Of a stretch of 26,736 nucleotides of DNA, positions 8,414 through 15,378 are shown in pieces. Every line of letters starts with the position of its first letter. The stretch's first letter is position 1. The position numbers and the translations under genes are program-made. Source of the DNA: Candidatus Bathyarchaeota archaeon (GTDB lineage Archaea; Thermoproteota; Bathyarchaeia; TCS64; B23); the NCBI GenBank assembly GCA_029259285.1, contig JAPDJB010000060.1:1-26736 (forward strand), read 5' to 3'. The notes under the pieces were generated by a model. It had not been told where the DNA came from. It made no database searches and was given only the letters and a program-made list of their open reading frames with translations.

Positions 8414-9272
8414 CTACATCACCTTCTCCAATAGGCCGTCGACGGCGACGGCGTTGAGGTCTAGGCCTAATGCCTCAGGCTCCAGGCCGAGGGCGAGGCC
8501 TAGGAGCTGCGTATAGTAGAGGACGGGTATACGCCCCTCGCCGAGGATTAGGCTCTGATATCGGTCATACATGATGGCGCAGAAGGGGCAGATGAGAACG
8601 AGGGCGTCGACGCCGAGTTCGCTGAGCCTCCTCAGCTTCTTAGCCGCCATCTCCTTGGCCACCCGCTCGGACATCGCTAGGAGGCCGCCTCCACAGCAAT
8701 CCATCTTACCTGGATACTCAACGCTCTCAGCCCCCGTCGCCTCCACCAGCTCGTCGAGGCTCCTAGGCCTCTCAGGGTCTTCAAAGCCCCCATAGGCCTC
8801 CGAGGGCCTCATATAATGACAGCCGTAGTGGACGGCCACCCTCAGATCATTTAAGGGTCTCTTAACTAGACCTCTAATGCGCTCCACACCCACCTCCTCA
8901 TGGAGCATCCTCGCTATATGAAGCACTCTTGGGGCTTCACCCTTATACTCTGCGTCCAGCTCCCCCAAAACCCTATTCACCCTCCGTAGCAATCCCTCCT
9001 CTCGGCTGAGGAGCCACTCGGCCTTTATGAGGGTCTCAGCGCAGGCTGAGCAGAGGGTGGCGATGTCCAGGCCCTCCCTCGATGCCAACATGAGGTTGTA
9101 GGCGGCCATGGCGAGAGACCTCACCCTGTCTAGGGGTTCGAGGGGGAAGCCGCAGCAGCCGAAGGGGAGGTCGACGAACTCTATGCCCAAGGCCTCAGCG
9201 TGCCCTGGCCGACTGCTCATAGTTCATCTGCCTCGCCGGAACGGTGCATCCGAGGAATAGGGCATATCTCAC
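8414..9272 (-). CDS. hdrB: HdrB-like CCG-domain subunit, reading frame disrupted near its N-terminus
   Basis: HdrB carries two CCG domains holding non-cubane [4Fe-4S] clusters, the site of disulfide reduction. The main frame (from ATG 9220) encodes GCCGFPLEP, LCSAC, HYGCHYMRP, MDCCGGG and ICPFC. The normal start of the family is encoded just upstream in another frame: GTG at 9272 (overlapping the hdrC stop as GTGA) gives RYALFLGCTVPARQMNYEQS and then hits TGA at 9195-9197. Removing one base or adding two near 9195-9200 fuses it cleanly to EALGIEFVDLPFG. The upstream part holds the first cluster cysteine (FLGC), so translation from 9220 alone would lack a ligand. Explanations are a base error in assembly, a real recent mutation, or recoding at CGC-TGA; the first two are likelier. 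It sits between hdrC and hdrA in one operon. Confidence 0.82.
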
Positions 9273-9742
9273 GCCTTAACACCCCCTGCAAGCCTCTTCA
9301 CGAACTCTGGCTCGGCCTCGACTTCGGGTAGTCCACGGTCGATCCTCTCCTCCGCCGTGAAGTCGTCGATGGGGTAGAGGCGACCCCCCTCGGCGAGGAG
9401 GCTTCTAATCCTCCTCATCGGCTCCGGTATATAGCCCTCCTCCACGGCTAGGTTTCTCAGCGCCGTCATCACCTCGGGTATCCTAACCCCCTGGGGGCAT
9501 CTCTCCTCGCAGAGGAGGCACATGGAGCAGAGCCAGATGTAATCGCTGCTCAGCACTCGGCTCTTTAGGCCTAGACGAGTCATCTTCATGATCCTCCTGG
9601 GGTTGAAGCTGGCCTCGATCTCGATGACGGGGCAGCTCGCCGAGCAGACGCCGCATTGGAAGCAGGCTAGATGACTCTCATCAAACTCCGATTTTAGGCG
9701 TCTAAGGAAGCGTGTATCGATCTCGTCGACCTCGATCATCAT
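9269..9742 (-). CDS. hdrC: HdrC-like iron-sulfur subunit
   Basis: A 157-residue protein with two complete [4Fe-4S] motifs, C27-x2-C30-x2-C33-x3-C37-P (CFQCGVCSASCP) and C72-x2-C75-x2-C78-x3-C82-P (CSMCLLCEERCP), joined by the usual NPRRIMKMTRLGL helix. In Hdr complexes this subunit relays electrons between HdrA and the HdrB active site. Length (about 150-190) is typical. Either ATG at 9742 or 9739 may start. Its stop TGA overlaps the true GTG start of hdrB by four bases. It lies 39 bp after the membrane HdrDE-like gene in the same direction. Confidence 0.9.
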   Translation of the reverse strand: MMIEVDEIDTRFLRRLKSEFDESHLACFQCGVCSASCPVIEIEASFNPRRIMKMTRLGLKSRVLSSDYIWLCSMCLLCEERCPQGVRIPEVMTALRNLAVEEGYIPEPMRRIRSLLAEGGRLYPIDDFTAEERIDRGLPEVEAEPEFVKRLAGGVKA

Positions 9743-9745
9743 CTC

Positions 9746-9764
9746 ACTATCTATCGGAGATAGT
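9746..9764 (-). promoter_or_regulatory. Hairpin just before hdrC
   Basis: ACTATCT and AGATAGT form 7-bp arms around a 5-base loop, ending 3 bp before the first hdrC ATG and within the 39-bp gap from the upstream gene. On the transcribed strand it follows a TTTTT run. It could affect hdrC translation or mark an mRNA end; nothing more can be read from it. Confidence 0.25.
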
Positions 9765-9781
9765 TGTAAAAAGGATTCGCA

Positions 9782-11764
9782 CTATTCTAGGGCCATGGCC
9801 ACCAATTCTGCGATGTCGTAGAGCCTGAAACCCTCTGGGAGCTCCTCCCCCCTGAACATGGAGTGGCAGTGGGGGCATGCGACCACAAGGGCCTCGGCGC
9901 CCGTCTCCAGGGCCTCCCGAATTCTGAGGGTGCTGATCCGCTCACCCGCCTCAACCTCATAGAAGGCTTGTCCTCCCCCTCCCCCACAGCATAGGGCCTT
10001 CAGACCCCTCCTAGGCATCTCCAGCAGCCTCACCCCAAGGGCTTCAAGGATCCCTCTAGGCTCATCGACTAGGCCGTTCCAACGGCTGAGGTAGCAGGGA
10101 TCGTGATATGTCACCTTCATCTCCAGAGGCTTCAACTTGAGGATGCCTCGTTTAACCAGGTTGCTTAGAGCCTCGACGTGGCTCTCCACTCGCAGAGAGT
10201 AGCCGTAGCCCCTATACTCGTTTTTGAGGGCGTTGTAGCAGTGGGGGCAGCCTGTTATGATGCTCTCATAGCTATATTTGGAGAGGAGCTCCGTGACCAT
10301 CTTGGCCGACTCGACGAACATCAATTCGTCTCCCACCTTCCTCGCCGGCTCGCCGCAGCAGATCTCGCCTTCAAGGATGGCGACCCTCAGCTCCGCCTTC
10401 TTCAGCGCCCTCAGCAGGGCCTCGGCGCATACCCTCAGCTCTGGGTCGTAGGCCACAGCGCATCCAATCCAGTAGATGTAGTCGTAGTGCTCCCCCTCAC
10501 AGGCCCATTCGGCGAGGCCCTCATCGACGAGGCTTCTCAGCCAATCCTCCCGCTCCTTCGATGGGAATCCATAGGGGTTTCCCTTCGACATGATGTTGTA
10601 GGAGAGCTCCTGAACCTCCCTTGGAACCTCCATCTCAGAGATGTATAGGCCTCGCCGCAGGTCGATTATGGTCTCAACCTGGTTCAGCAGCAGGGGACAC
10701 TCGGCGACGCAGGCTCCACAGGTGACGCATGACCAGACTGCCTTGGCCTCGATCCTCTCAGGTGTGAGGCCTTCATCCCATAGGCCTCGATTCATCGCAT
10801 CCCTCAGGGTCGTCATCACCTCCATCGGCGATAGGGGCTTCCCGCTGATCCTCGCTGGGCAGACCTCATGGCATCGGGCGCACTCGATGCAGGAGTCGTA
10901 GTCGAGCCTCTCCCTCCAGCTCGCCTCGGAGAGCTTCGAGACGCCGAGGACTCCCCCCTCCTCGACTATCCTATATATCTCTGGAATCGGCTTGAAGATG
11001 TTCGGCTCCTCAAGCCTTGAGAGGAGGAGGTTTAGGAAGCCCCCGACTAGGAGGTGGGAGAGCTTCGTGTAGGGTATGACGGCCAGGCTTCCCATCGCCA
11101 GGGTTAGGTGCAGCACCCATAGGGGTCGATAGAGAGCCTTGATGGAGGAGGCAGACCATCCCATGAAGAGGTTGGAGATGGGCGTCCCAATGGGCGTCCA
11201 GGGGTCGATCCAGGGTCTACGATAGGCGGCGTTCATCAAACCGTCGAGGAGGAAGCCGGTGACGAGGATGGCGAGGAGGTCTAGGAGGATGAGGATGTCG
11301 CCTAGACTCGTCGATAGACTCTCCTTCAGCCTTAGAATCCTCCTGAACAGTGCCATTAAGACCCCTATGAGCATCAGGAGGCCTGAGACGTCGGCCATCA
11401 ACTTGAAGTATAGGTATCGCTGACCTAGGAGGATGGAGCCGTGGAGGAGGTAGTAGTCGGCGCTCCTAGTCACCGTCGCCAACCCCAGACCTAGACAGCC
11501 GATGTAGAGGGAGAGATGCATCAGGCCGGCGTATCCATCGGAGGCGACGCGTAGCTGTAGCAATCCATAGAGGAGGAGCCTCCCAATCCGAGTTAGAGGC
11601 CTGTCGAAGCTGGGCTTCTCACCGCCGTGAAACCAGAGCCTCCAATGTCTGTATAGGCCGTATAGGATGGCGATGATGGCGATGGACATCAGGATGTAGA
11701 CGAGAGGCTTTAGGTCTGCGACGTAGAGGAAGGGCCTAACTTTCCGAAGCTCCTGAAACATCAT
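9782..11764 (-). CDS. Membrane-anchored HdrD/DsrK-like CCG oxidoreductase with N-terminal cytochrome b-like domain
   Basis: A 660-residue fusion. The N-terminal third has about five membrane helices (near residues 20-36, 80-98, 124-141, 155-177, 215-240) with histidines H83, H109, H219 and H237 that could bind heme, resembling NarI/HdrE/DsrM subunits. It is followed by two [4Fe-4S] motifs (C292/295/298/302 and C346/349/352/356) and two CCG domains (C435, C469-C470, C506/C509; C557, C592-C593, C630/C633). Such HdrDE- or DsrMK-like fusions exchange electrons between a membrane quinone/phenazine pool and a thiol/disulfide or soluble carrier. It is first in an operon with hdrC-hdrB-hdrA, suggesting that this soluble Hdr unit is tied to the membrane. 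A TATA element lies at 11792-11801. The native substrate is unknown. Confidence 0.85.
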   Translation of the reverse strand: MMFQELRKVRPFLYVADLKPLVYILMSIAIIAILYGLYRHWRLWFHGGEKPSFDRPLTRIGRLLLYGLLQLRVASDGYAGLMHLSLYIGCLGLGLATVTRSADYYLLHGSILLGQRYLYFKLMADVSGLLMLIGVLMALFRRILRLKESLSTSLGDILILLDLLAILVTGFLLDGLMNAAYRRPWIDPWTPIGTPISNLFMGWSASSIKALYRPLWVLHLTLAMGSLAVIPYTKLSHLLVGGFLNLLLSRLEEPNIFKPIPEIYRIVEEGGVLGVSKLSEASWRERLDYDSCIECARCHEVCPARISGKPLSPMEVMTTLRDAMNRGLWDEGLTPERIEAKAVWSCVTCGACVAECPLLLNQVETIIDLRRGLYISEMEVPREVQELSYNIMSKGNPYGFPSKEREDWLRSLVDEGLAEWACEGEHYDYIYWIGCAVAYDPELRVCAEALLRALKKAELRVAILEGEICCGEPARKVGDELMFVESAKMVTELLSKYSYESIITGCPHCYNALKNEYRGYGYSLRVESHVEALSNLVKRGILKLKPLEMKVTYHDPCYLSRWNGLVDEPRGILEALGVRLLEMPRRGLKALCCGGGGGQAFYEVEAGERISTLRIREALETGAEALVVACPHCHSMFRGEELPEGFRLYDIAELVAMALE

Positions 11765-11791
11765 GACAACTCAGCACAATAGGATATGGAT

Positions 11792-11801
11792 GATTTTAAG
11801 G
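11792..11801 (-). promoter_or_regulatory. Promoter of the membrane HdrDE-like/hdrCBA operon
   Basis: Read on the minus strand, AAACCTTAAAATC contains a purine BRE-like lead and a TATA-like core centred about 33 bp before the ATG at 11764, predicting a leader of a few bases. Confidence 0.45.
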
Positions 11802-11836
11802 TTTCCTAGGCGGTCTCAGCCTCAATGAATCTTAGG

Positions 11837-11846
11837 ACTTATTAGG
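11837..11846 (+). promoter_or_regulatory. Promoter of the NDH-2-like gene
   Basis: ACTTATTAGG lies about 45 bp before the TTG at 11887, placing transcription start near 11867. The 122-bp gap to the divergent Hdr operon therefore holds two back-to-back promoters. Confidence 0.35.
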
Positions 11847-11886
11847 GGAGAGGGAGATAGCTTGGAGAAAACTCTGGGGTGTCCTC

Positions 11887-13065
11887 TTGGAGGGTCGAGA
11901 GAGGGAGATAATGATCCTGGGGGCTGGGATAGGCGGCCTGAGGGTGGCTCTGAGACTTGAGAAACGGCTGAAGAGGGGGATGGGGAGGATCATACTCGTA
12001 GATCAGAATGACTATCATCAGTATCTATATAGGATACATGAGGTCTGCGGCCCCGATTATGATGAAAGGGATATAATCGTCCCCCTCTCCAAGGTGATCG
12101 GCGGTAAACGGATAGAGTTCAGGAAGATGAGGGTTGAGAGGATAGATGCCCATCGCAGGGTCGTCGTCGCATCTGAGGGTGAGATGCCCTTCGACATCCT
12201 CGTCATCGCCCTGGGAAGCAGCCCCCAATACTATGGTATAGAGGGCCTTGAGGAGAACAGCCTGGTGCTCAACAGCTATGAGGCGGCCAGGGAGATCAGG
12301 AGGCGAATAGAGGAGCTCTTCAGGGAGGCTGGGAGGGGGGAGACGCCTCCAGGGATCGTGGTCGCGGGAGGCGGATTCACCGGCACGGAGCTGGCGGGGG
12401 AGCTCGCGGAGTGGATTCCGATGCTGATAGAGAGATATGGGTTGAGGAGGCCGGATAGCCTTTTAACCCTCGTCGAGGCGATGCCCCACATCCTACCAGG
12501 GTGGAATCCAGAGCTCTCCGAGATGGCTGAGGAGATCCTCGCCTCTAAGTCCGTTGAGATAGTGACCGGCGACCCCGTGAAGAGGGCTTTAAGGGAGGGA
12601 TTGGAGCTTAAGAGCGGGCGAATGATATACTCCGATCTAACCATCTGGACGGGTGGAGTCACCTGTAACAGGGCTGTGGGAGGAGACTTCGAGATGGTGA
12701 GGGGTAGAATCAGGATCGACGACTACTGCCATGCCTGGGGCTATGAAGACATCTACGTCGTCGGCGACGCCTCCTGCGCCCTAGACGGCGAGACTGGTAA
12801 GCCGCTTCCCCCCTAGGCTCACATAGCCATGGCTCAGGCCGACGTGGTCTCCCACAACATCTACGCCTCCCTCACGGGGGGAAAGATGAGACGCTATGTT
12901 GGAGAGCGCGTCGGGGAGATTGTGACGCTGGGTAGGAGACACGCCATCGGGGAGCTTTGGGGAATAAGGATGAAGGGCTTGACGGCTAGGGTGATGAAGA
13001 AGCTCATACATCTATGGTATGTCCACTCGATAGGGGGAGTAAAACTGCTTTTAGGGGATCCCTAG
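11887..13065 (+). CDS. NDH-2-like NAD(P)H dehydrogenase/FAD oxidoreductase interrupted by an in-frame TAG
   Basis: A flavoprotein of the type II NADH dehydrogenase/Pyr_redox_2 family, 392 codons in total. It has the FAD motif LGAGIGGLRVALRL near the N-terminus, a second nucleotide motif VVAGGGFTGTELAGELA in the middle, and the late FAD contact DIYVVGDASC. After GKPLPP a TAG at 12814-12816 stops the frame. The same frame continues AHIAMAQADVVSHNIYASL and runs to a second TAG at 13063-13065. Family members read PP-T/S-AQxAxQQ at this point, so the stop replaces one residue inside a conserved stretch and removes the C-terminal part that usually attaches NDH-2 to the membrane. Start is TTG 11887 or ATG 11911; the latter begins directly at the Rossmann strand. 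It is divergent from the Hdr operon, so a redox link is plausible. Confidence 0.8.
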
Positions 13066-14012
13066 ACGGTTCTGGGTATTAGACCCCTCCTCTTAGCCGT
13101 GAGGGAGGCGAAGAAGAGGAGGCATCCAGGCAGGGTGAATAGGAGTAGATGTCTGAAGGCCTCCTGATAGAGGGGGGTCTCCCTCATCAATAGCAGCGAA
13201 ACGGGGACTGTGCTTCCCGAGACGTACCACCACATGCTTGGAGTGATCTTATAGAGCCTCCAGGTGAGGTCGCAGGCTATGGGGATGACCGATAAGACGA
13301 GGTGGTAGAGCCAGAGGATCATGGAGGAGTCATCATCTAGGGCTAGGGGGATTAATGGGCAGCCGATATACCAGGTTGATAGGGCTAGAAGCTCCACCTC
13401 CACCTCCCATCCAGGCCTCAGTAGAATCAGATAGATGAGGGAGGGTGGAAGCAGGGTTATGAGGACTAGGGGATTGACGATCCCACCGGCTTGAACATCC
13501 CCTCTACGGGGTATGAGGATATCTGAGAGGAGGATGAGGAGCATGAGGGTGAGGATAAACCCCATGCCACCCCGCGTCTTGAGGAGGAGGGGTAGATAGC
13601 CTAGGATTGGTATCCTCCCCACAACCCTACCCAATACGTGATCCTGGGAGATGGGTGTGTAATCCTCCCTTGGATTGTTATCCCCCTTGGTGATGAATAG
13701 CCATTTATCCCCCTCCATATACTTCTCGACGGCTCTGTGAACGATATACTCCTCGGGGCGGCCTGGCCTCTCGAAGACGAGTATATCGCCATCGGGGGGT
13801 GGGGCGGCCTTGACGTTGTTGAAGTCCCCTATCGAGCTGATTAGGATGAGGTCTCCGACGCCGAGGGTTGGAACCATGCTCTGAGATACCACAACCATCA
13901 GGGGGTAGGAGACGCCCATCGCATTTCTCAGGAGATGTATCCCACCTATGGAGAGGGCGATGAGGAGGAGGAAGGCGGAGGCGTAGAGGAGGCGTCTAAA
14001 CCCATAGGTCAT
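13062..14012 (-). CDS. Signal peptidase I (archaeal/ER type, S26B) with a long membrane C-terminus
   Basis: A 316-residue membrane protease that removes signal peptides from exported proteins. One N-terminal membrane helix (about 7-29) precedes the catalytic serine S45 in VSQSMVPTL. The second catalytic residue is H92 in YIVHRAV, the Ser-His form used by archaeal and ER enzymes rather than the bacterial Ser-Lys form. TKGDNNPRED (108-117) contains the conserved D111. After the catalytic domain there are several extra hydrophobic segments (about residues 150-310), making it longer than minimal archaeal enzymes of 150-200 residues. It is last in the run with the RPC34-like gene and TBP and overlaps the end of the NDH-2-like gene by four bases. 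Confidence 0.88.
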   Translation of the reverse strand: MTYGFRRLLYASAFLLLIALSIGGIHLLRNAMGVSYPLMVVVSQSMVPTLGVGDLILISSIGDFNNVKAAPPPDGDILVFERPGRPEEYIVHRAVEKYMEGDKWLFITKGDNNPREDYTPISQDHVLGRVVGRIPILGYLPLLLKTRGGMGFILTLMLLILLSDILIPRRGDVQAGGIVNPLVLITLLPPSLIYLILLRPGWEVEVELLALSTWYIGCPLIPLALDDDSSMILWLYHLVLSVIPIACDLTWRLYKITPSMWWYVSGSTVPVSLLLMRETPLYQEAFRHLLLFTLPGCLLFFASLTAKRRGLIPRTV

Positions 14013-14013
14013 C

Positions 14014-14373
14014 TCAACCCCTCTCAGCCTCGATGTGCTCCTCTATCCATCGCTCCAGGAGTTCACAGGTCGTAGGGGACTTCTCCCCCCCTGGGAAGCA
14101 GCGGTCTATGTCATCGCAGGTTAGGCAGGGGCATCCCTCCAGGGAGTCGAGGGTTATGGGTTTACGCTTGGAGTAAAGCCTATAAGTCCAACGGCCATTG
14201 TGGAGAACTCTCTTACGCTCTATTATGCCTCGCTCCTCGAATCTTATGGCGAGTCTGGAACCCTCCCTACTGGTGACGCCCAGCTTCTTCCACATCTCGC
14301 TTTGAAGCATCCCCTCCTCACCGGCCTCGTATAGCAGCCTAAGCGCCCTCTCCTCTAGATCATCCTTCGGCAA
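14014..14373 (-). CDS. RPC34-like winged-helix protein with an Fe-S motif (archaeal homolog of Pol III subunit RPC34/POLR3F)
   Basis: A 119-residue protein: a winged-helix domain (about 5-68) followed by a cysteine-rich tail. The tail has C83-x2-C86-x5-C92-x10-C103 and the text GGEKSPTTCELLERW. This matches the C-terminus of eukaryotic RPC34/POLR3F in cysteine spacing and in the GGExSPxxC...W core, where the cysteines hold an Fe-S cluster. An additional C81 is present. Archaeal RPC34 homologs have been reported from Crenarchaeota and Thaumarchaeota and are thought to act with RNA polymerase and TBP/TFB in transcription initiation. Position directly after TBP (6-bp gap) and before signal peptidase (1-bp gap) supports a transcription role. 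Calling it only an HTH regulator would miss the tail signature. Confidence 0.78.
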   Translation of the reverse strand: MPKDDLEERALRLLYEAGEEGMLQSEMWKKLGVTSREGSRLAIRFEERGIIERKRVLHNGRWTYRLYSKRKPITLDSLEGCPCLTCDDIDRCFPGGEKSPTTCELLERWIEEHIEAERG

Positions 14374-14379
14374 GGCTCA

Positions 14380-14967
14380 TCAGCCTTCATCCTCATAGTA
14401 GATGAGGTCAAGCTCCTCGAGGAGGCTGTGAAGCTTCTCAACGGCCTCTCTCACCATCTTCTCATCCTTCGCGCCGGTGCAGACGAGTTTACCGCTGGCG
14501 AAGAGGAGCATAACCACCTTCGGGTCATCCATCCTGTATATGAGGCCTGGGAACTGCTCTGGTTCATACATGACGTTCTCCATGACATCCGCAGCCGTCT
14601 CAAGGTCTATTCTGCCTCCGAGATTTGCGGAGGCGACGATGTTCTGTATGACGATCTCAGGTTTACCGAGGATTATTATGCCGCTGTTCTTAAGCTCCCT
14701 CACAACCTTCCTAACGGCGCTCTTAGCCTGCTTCTCAGACTTGGCACCGGTGCAGACCATCTTCCCAGAGCTGAAGATGAGCGTCGCCGTCTTAGGCCTC
14801 TTAAGCCTGAAGACTAGGCCTGGAAACTGTTTGGGACGATACTCGACATTCTTAAAGGTTTTCAGGATGGAGAGGAGGTCGATCCTCTGATCCAGGGTCG
14901 CGGATGCGACGACGTTCTCTATGCTGATCTGAATCCTCTTCTTCCTATCCTCCGGAGACGACATCAC
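14380..14967 (-). CDS. tbp: TATA-binding protein (TBP)
   Basis: A 195-residue archaeal TBP that binds TATA boxes and recruits TFB and RNA polymerase. It shows the classical two-fold internal repeat: IENVVASATLDQRIDLLSI / YRPKQFPGLVFRL / FSSGKMVCTGAKSE in the first half and IQNIVASANLGGRIDLETA / YEPEQFPGLIYRM / FASGKLVCTGAKDE in the second. A short acidic tail (EDEG) ends it, as in many archaeal TBPs. It starts GTG-ATG at 14967/14964, overlapping the stop of the upstream small gene, so its expression is coupled to that gene. Confidence 0.97.
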   Translation of the reverse strand: MMSSPEDRKKRIQISIENVVASATLDQRIDLLSILKTFKNVEYRPKQFPGLVFRLKRPKTATLIFSSGKMVCTGAKSEKQAKSAVRKVVRELKNSGIIILGKPEIVIQNIVASANLGGRIDLETAADVMENVMYEPEQFPGLIYRMDDPKVVMLLFASGKLVCTGAKDEKMVREAVEKLHSLLEELDLIYYEDEG

Positions 14968-15314
14968 AACCCCTCCACCTCTGATAGGAGCTCCTGGGGG
15001 AGGAGATTCTGATTCTCGATCTCGACGATGGGTATAGACGTCAAATTCGGCTCAACTCTGAGTCGATCGCTGTAGCTTATCTCCCCCGTATAGGTGTTGT
15101 AGATGATGAAGCTTCCCTCAACCCGTTCATCCGTCTTAACGAAGTAGACGAACATCTCCCTCAGGGTTCCGGCGATGACGAAGTATAGATGCGCAGAGCC
15201 GAGGCTTAGATGCTGGATGACGTTCACAGCCGGAGAGGAGGCGACGAGCATCACCAAGTCCCTCATAGACCTCAACTGGACGAACTTCATAGACTCCATA
15301 GAAACTATATCCAA
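14964..15314 (-). CDS. Small protein of unknown function, translationally coupled to TBP
   Basis: Up to 116 residues, not recognised. An N-terminal helical stretch (about 8-38) is followed by alternating strands (AHLYFVIAG, EMFVYFVK, GSFIIYNTYTGEISYSD), giving a mixed alpha/beta look, without cysteine clusters, a membrane helix or a nucleotide-binding motif. Start is uncertain: TTG 15314, ATG 15299 or ATG 15290; a TTTAAG element at 15320-15327 fits a leaderless start at 15299. The stop overlaps the TBP start (GTGATG), so the two are almost certainly one transcript, and a role linked to TBP dosage or transcription is a guess from context only. Confidence 0.75.
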   Translation of the reverse strand: MDIVSMESMKFVQLRSMRDLVMLVASSPAVNVIQHLSLGSAHLYFVIAGTLREMFVYFVKTDERVEGSFIIYNTYTGEISYSDRLRVEPNLTSIPIVEIENQNLLPQELLSEVEGL

Positions 15315-15330
15315 ATCCCCTTAAATAGCT

Positions 15331-15351
15331 TATAAGTGGCTGCCACTTATA
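15331..15351. promoter_or_regulatory. Perfect 21-bp palindrome in the TBP operon promoter region
   Basis: TATAAGTGGC and GCCACTTATA are perfect inverted arms of 10 bp around a single T. The element lies between the fdhA stop (15379) and the start of the TBP operon (15314 or 15299). Each arm carries a TATAAG-like box, one per strand. It could be an operator for the TBP operon, a promoter element, or the hairpin at the end of the fdhA mRNA. No T-run follows it closely on the minus strand, which argues against a simple terminator. Confidence 0.6.
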
Positions 15352-15378
15352 GCGGGTGAAATCCCAGCGCCGAGAAGT

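Noticed and set aside
9191..9204. RF2-like programmed +1 frameshift in hdrB1
   Set aside because: There is AGGG and a TGA at the shift, but CGC to GCT re-pairing is weak and Hdr genes are not known to be recoded. A single indel is simpler.
10178..10648. Long open frame antisense to the membrane HdrDE-like gene
   Set aside because: It lies opposite a clear CCG-domain coding region, has no recognisable motif, and reflects GC-rich codon structure on the other strand.
12814..12816. TAG read as pyrrolysine in the NDH-2-like protein
   Set aside because: TAG ends many intact genes in the window and this position is not a known Pyl site; no pyl genes are in view. Kept only as an alternative to test.
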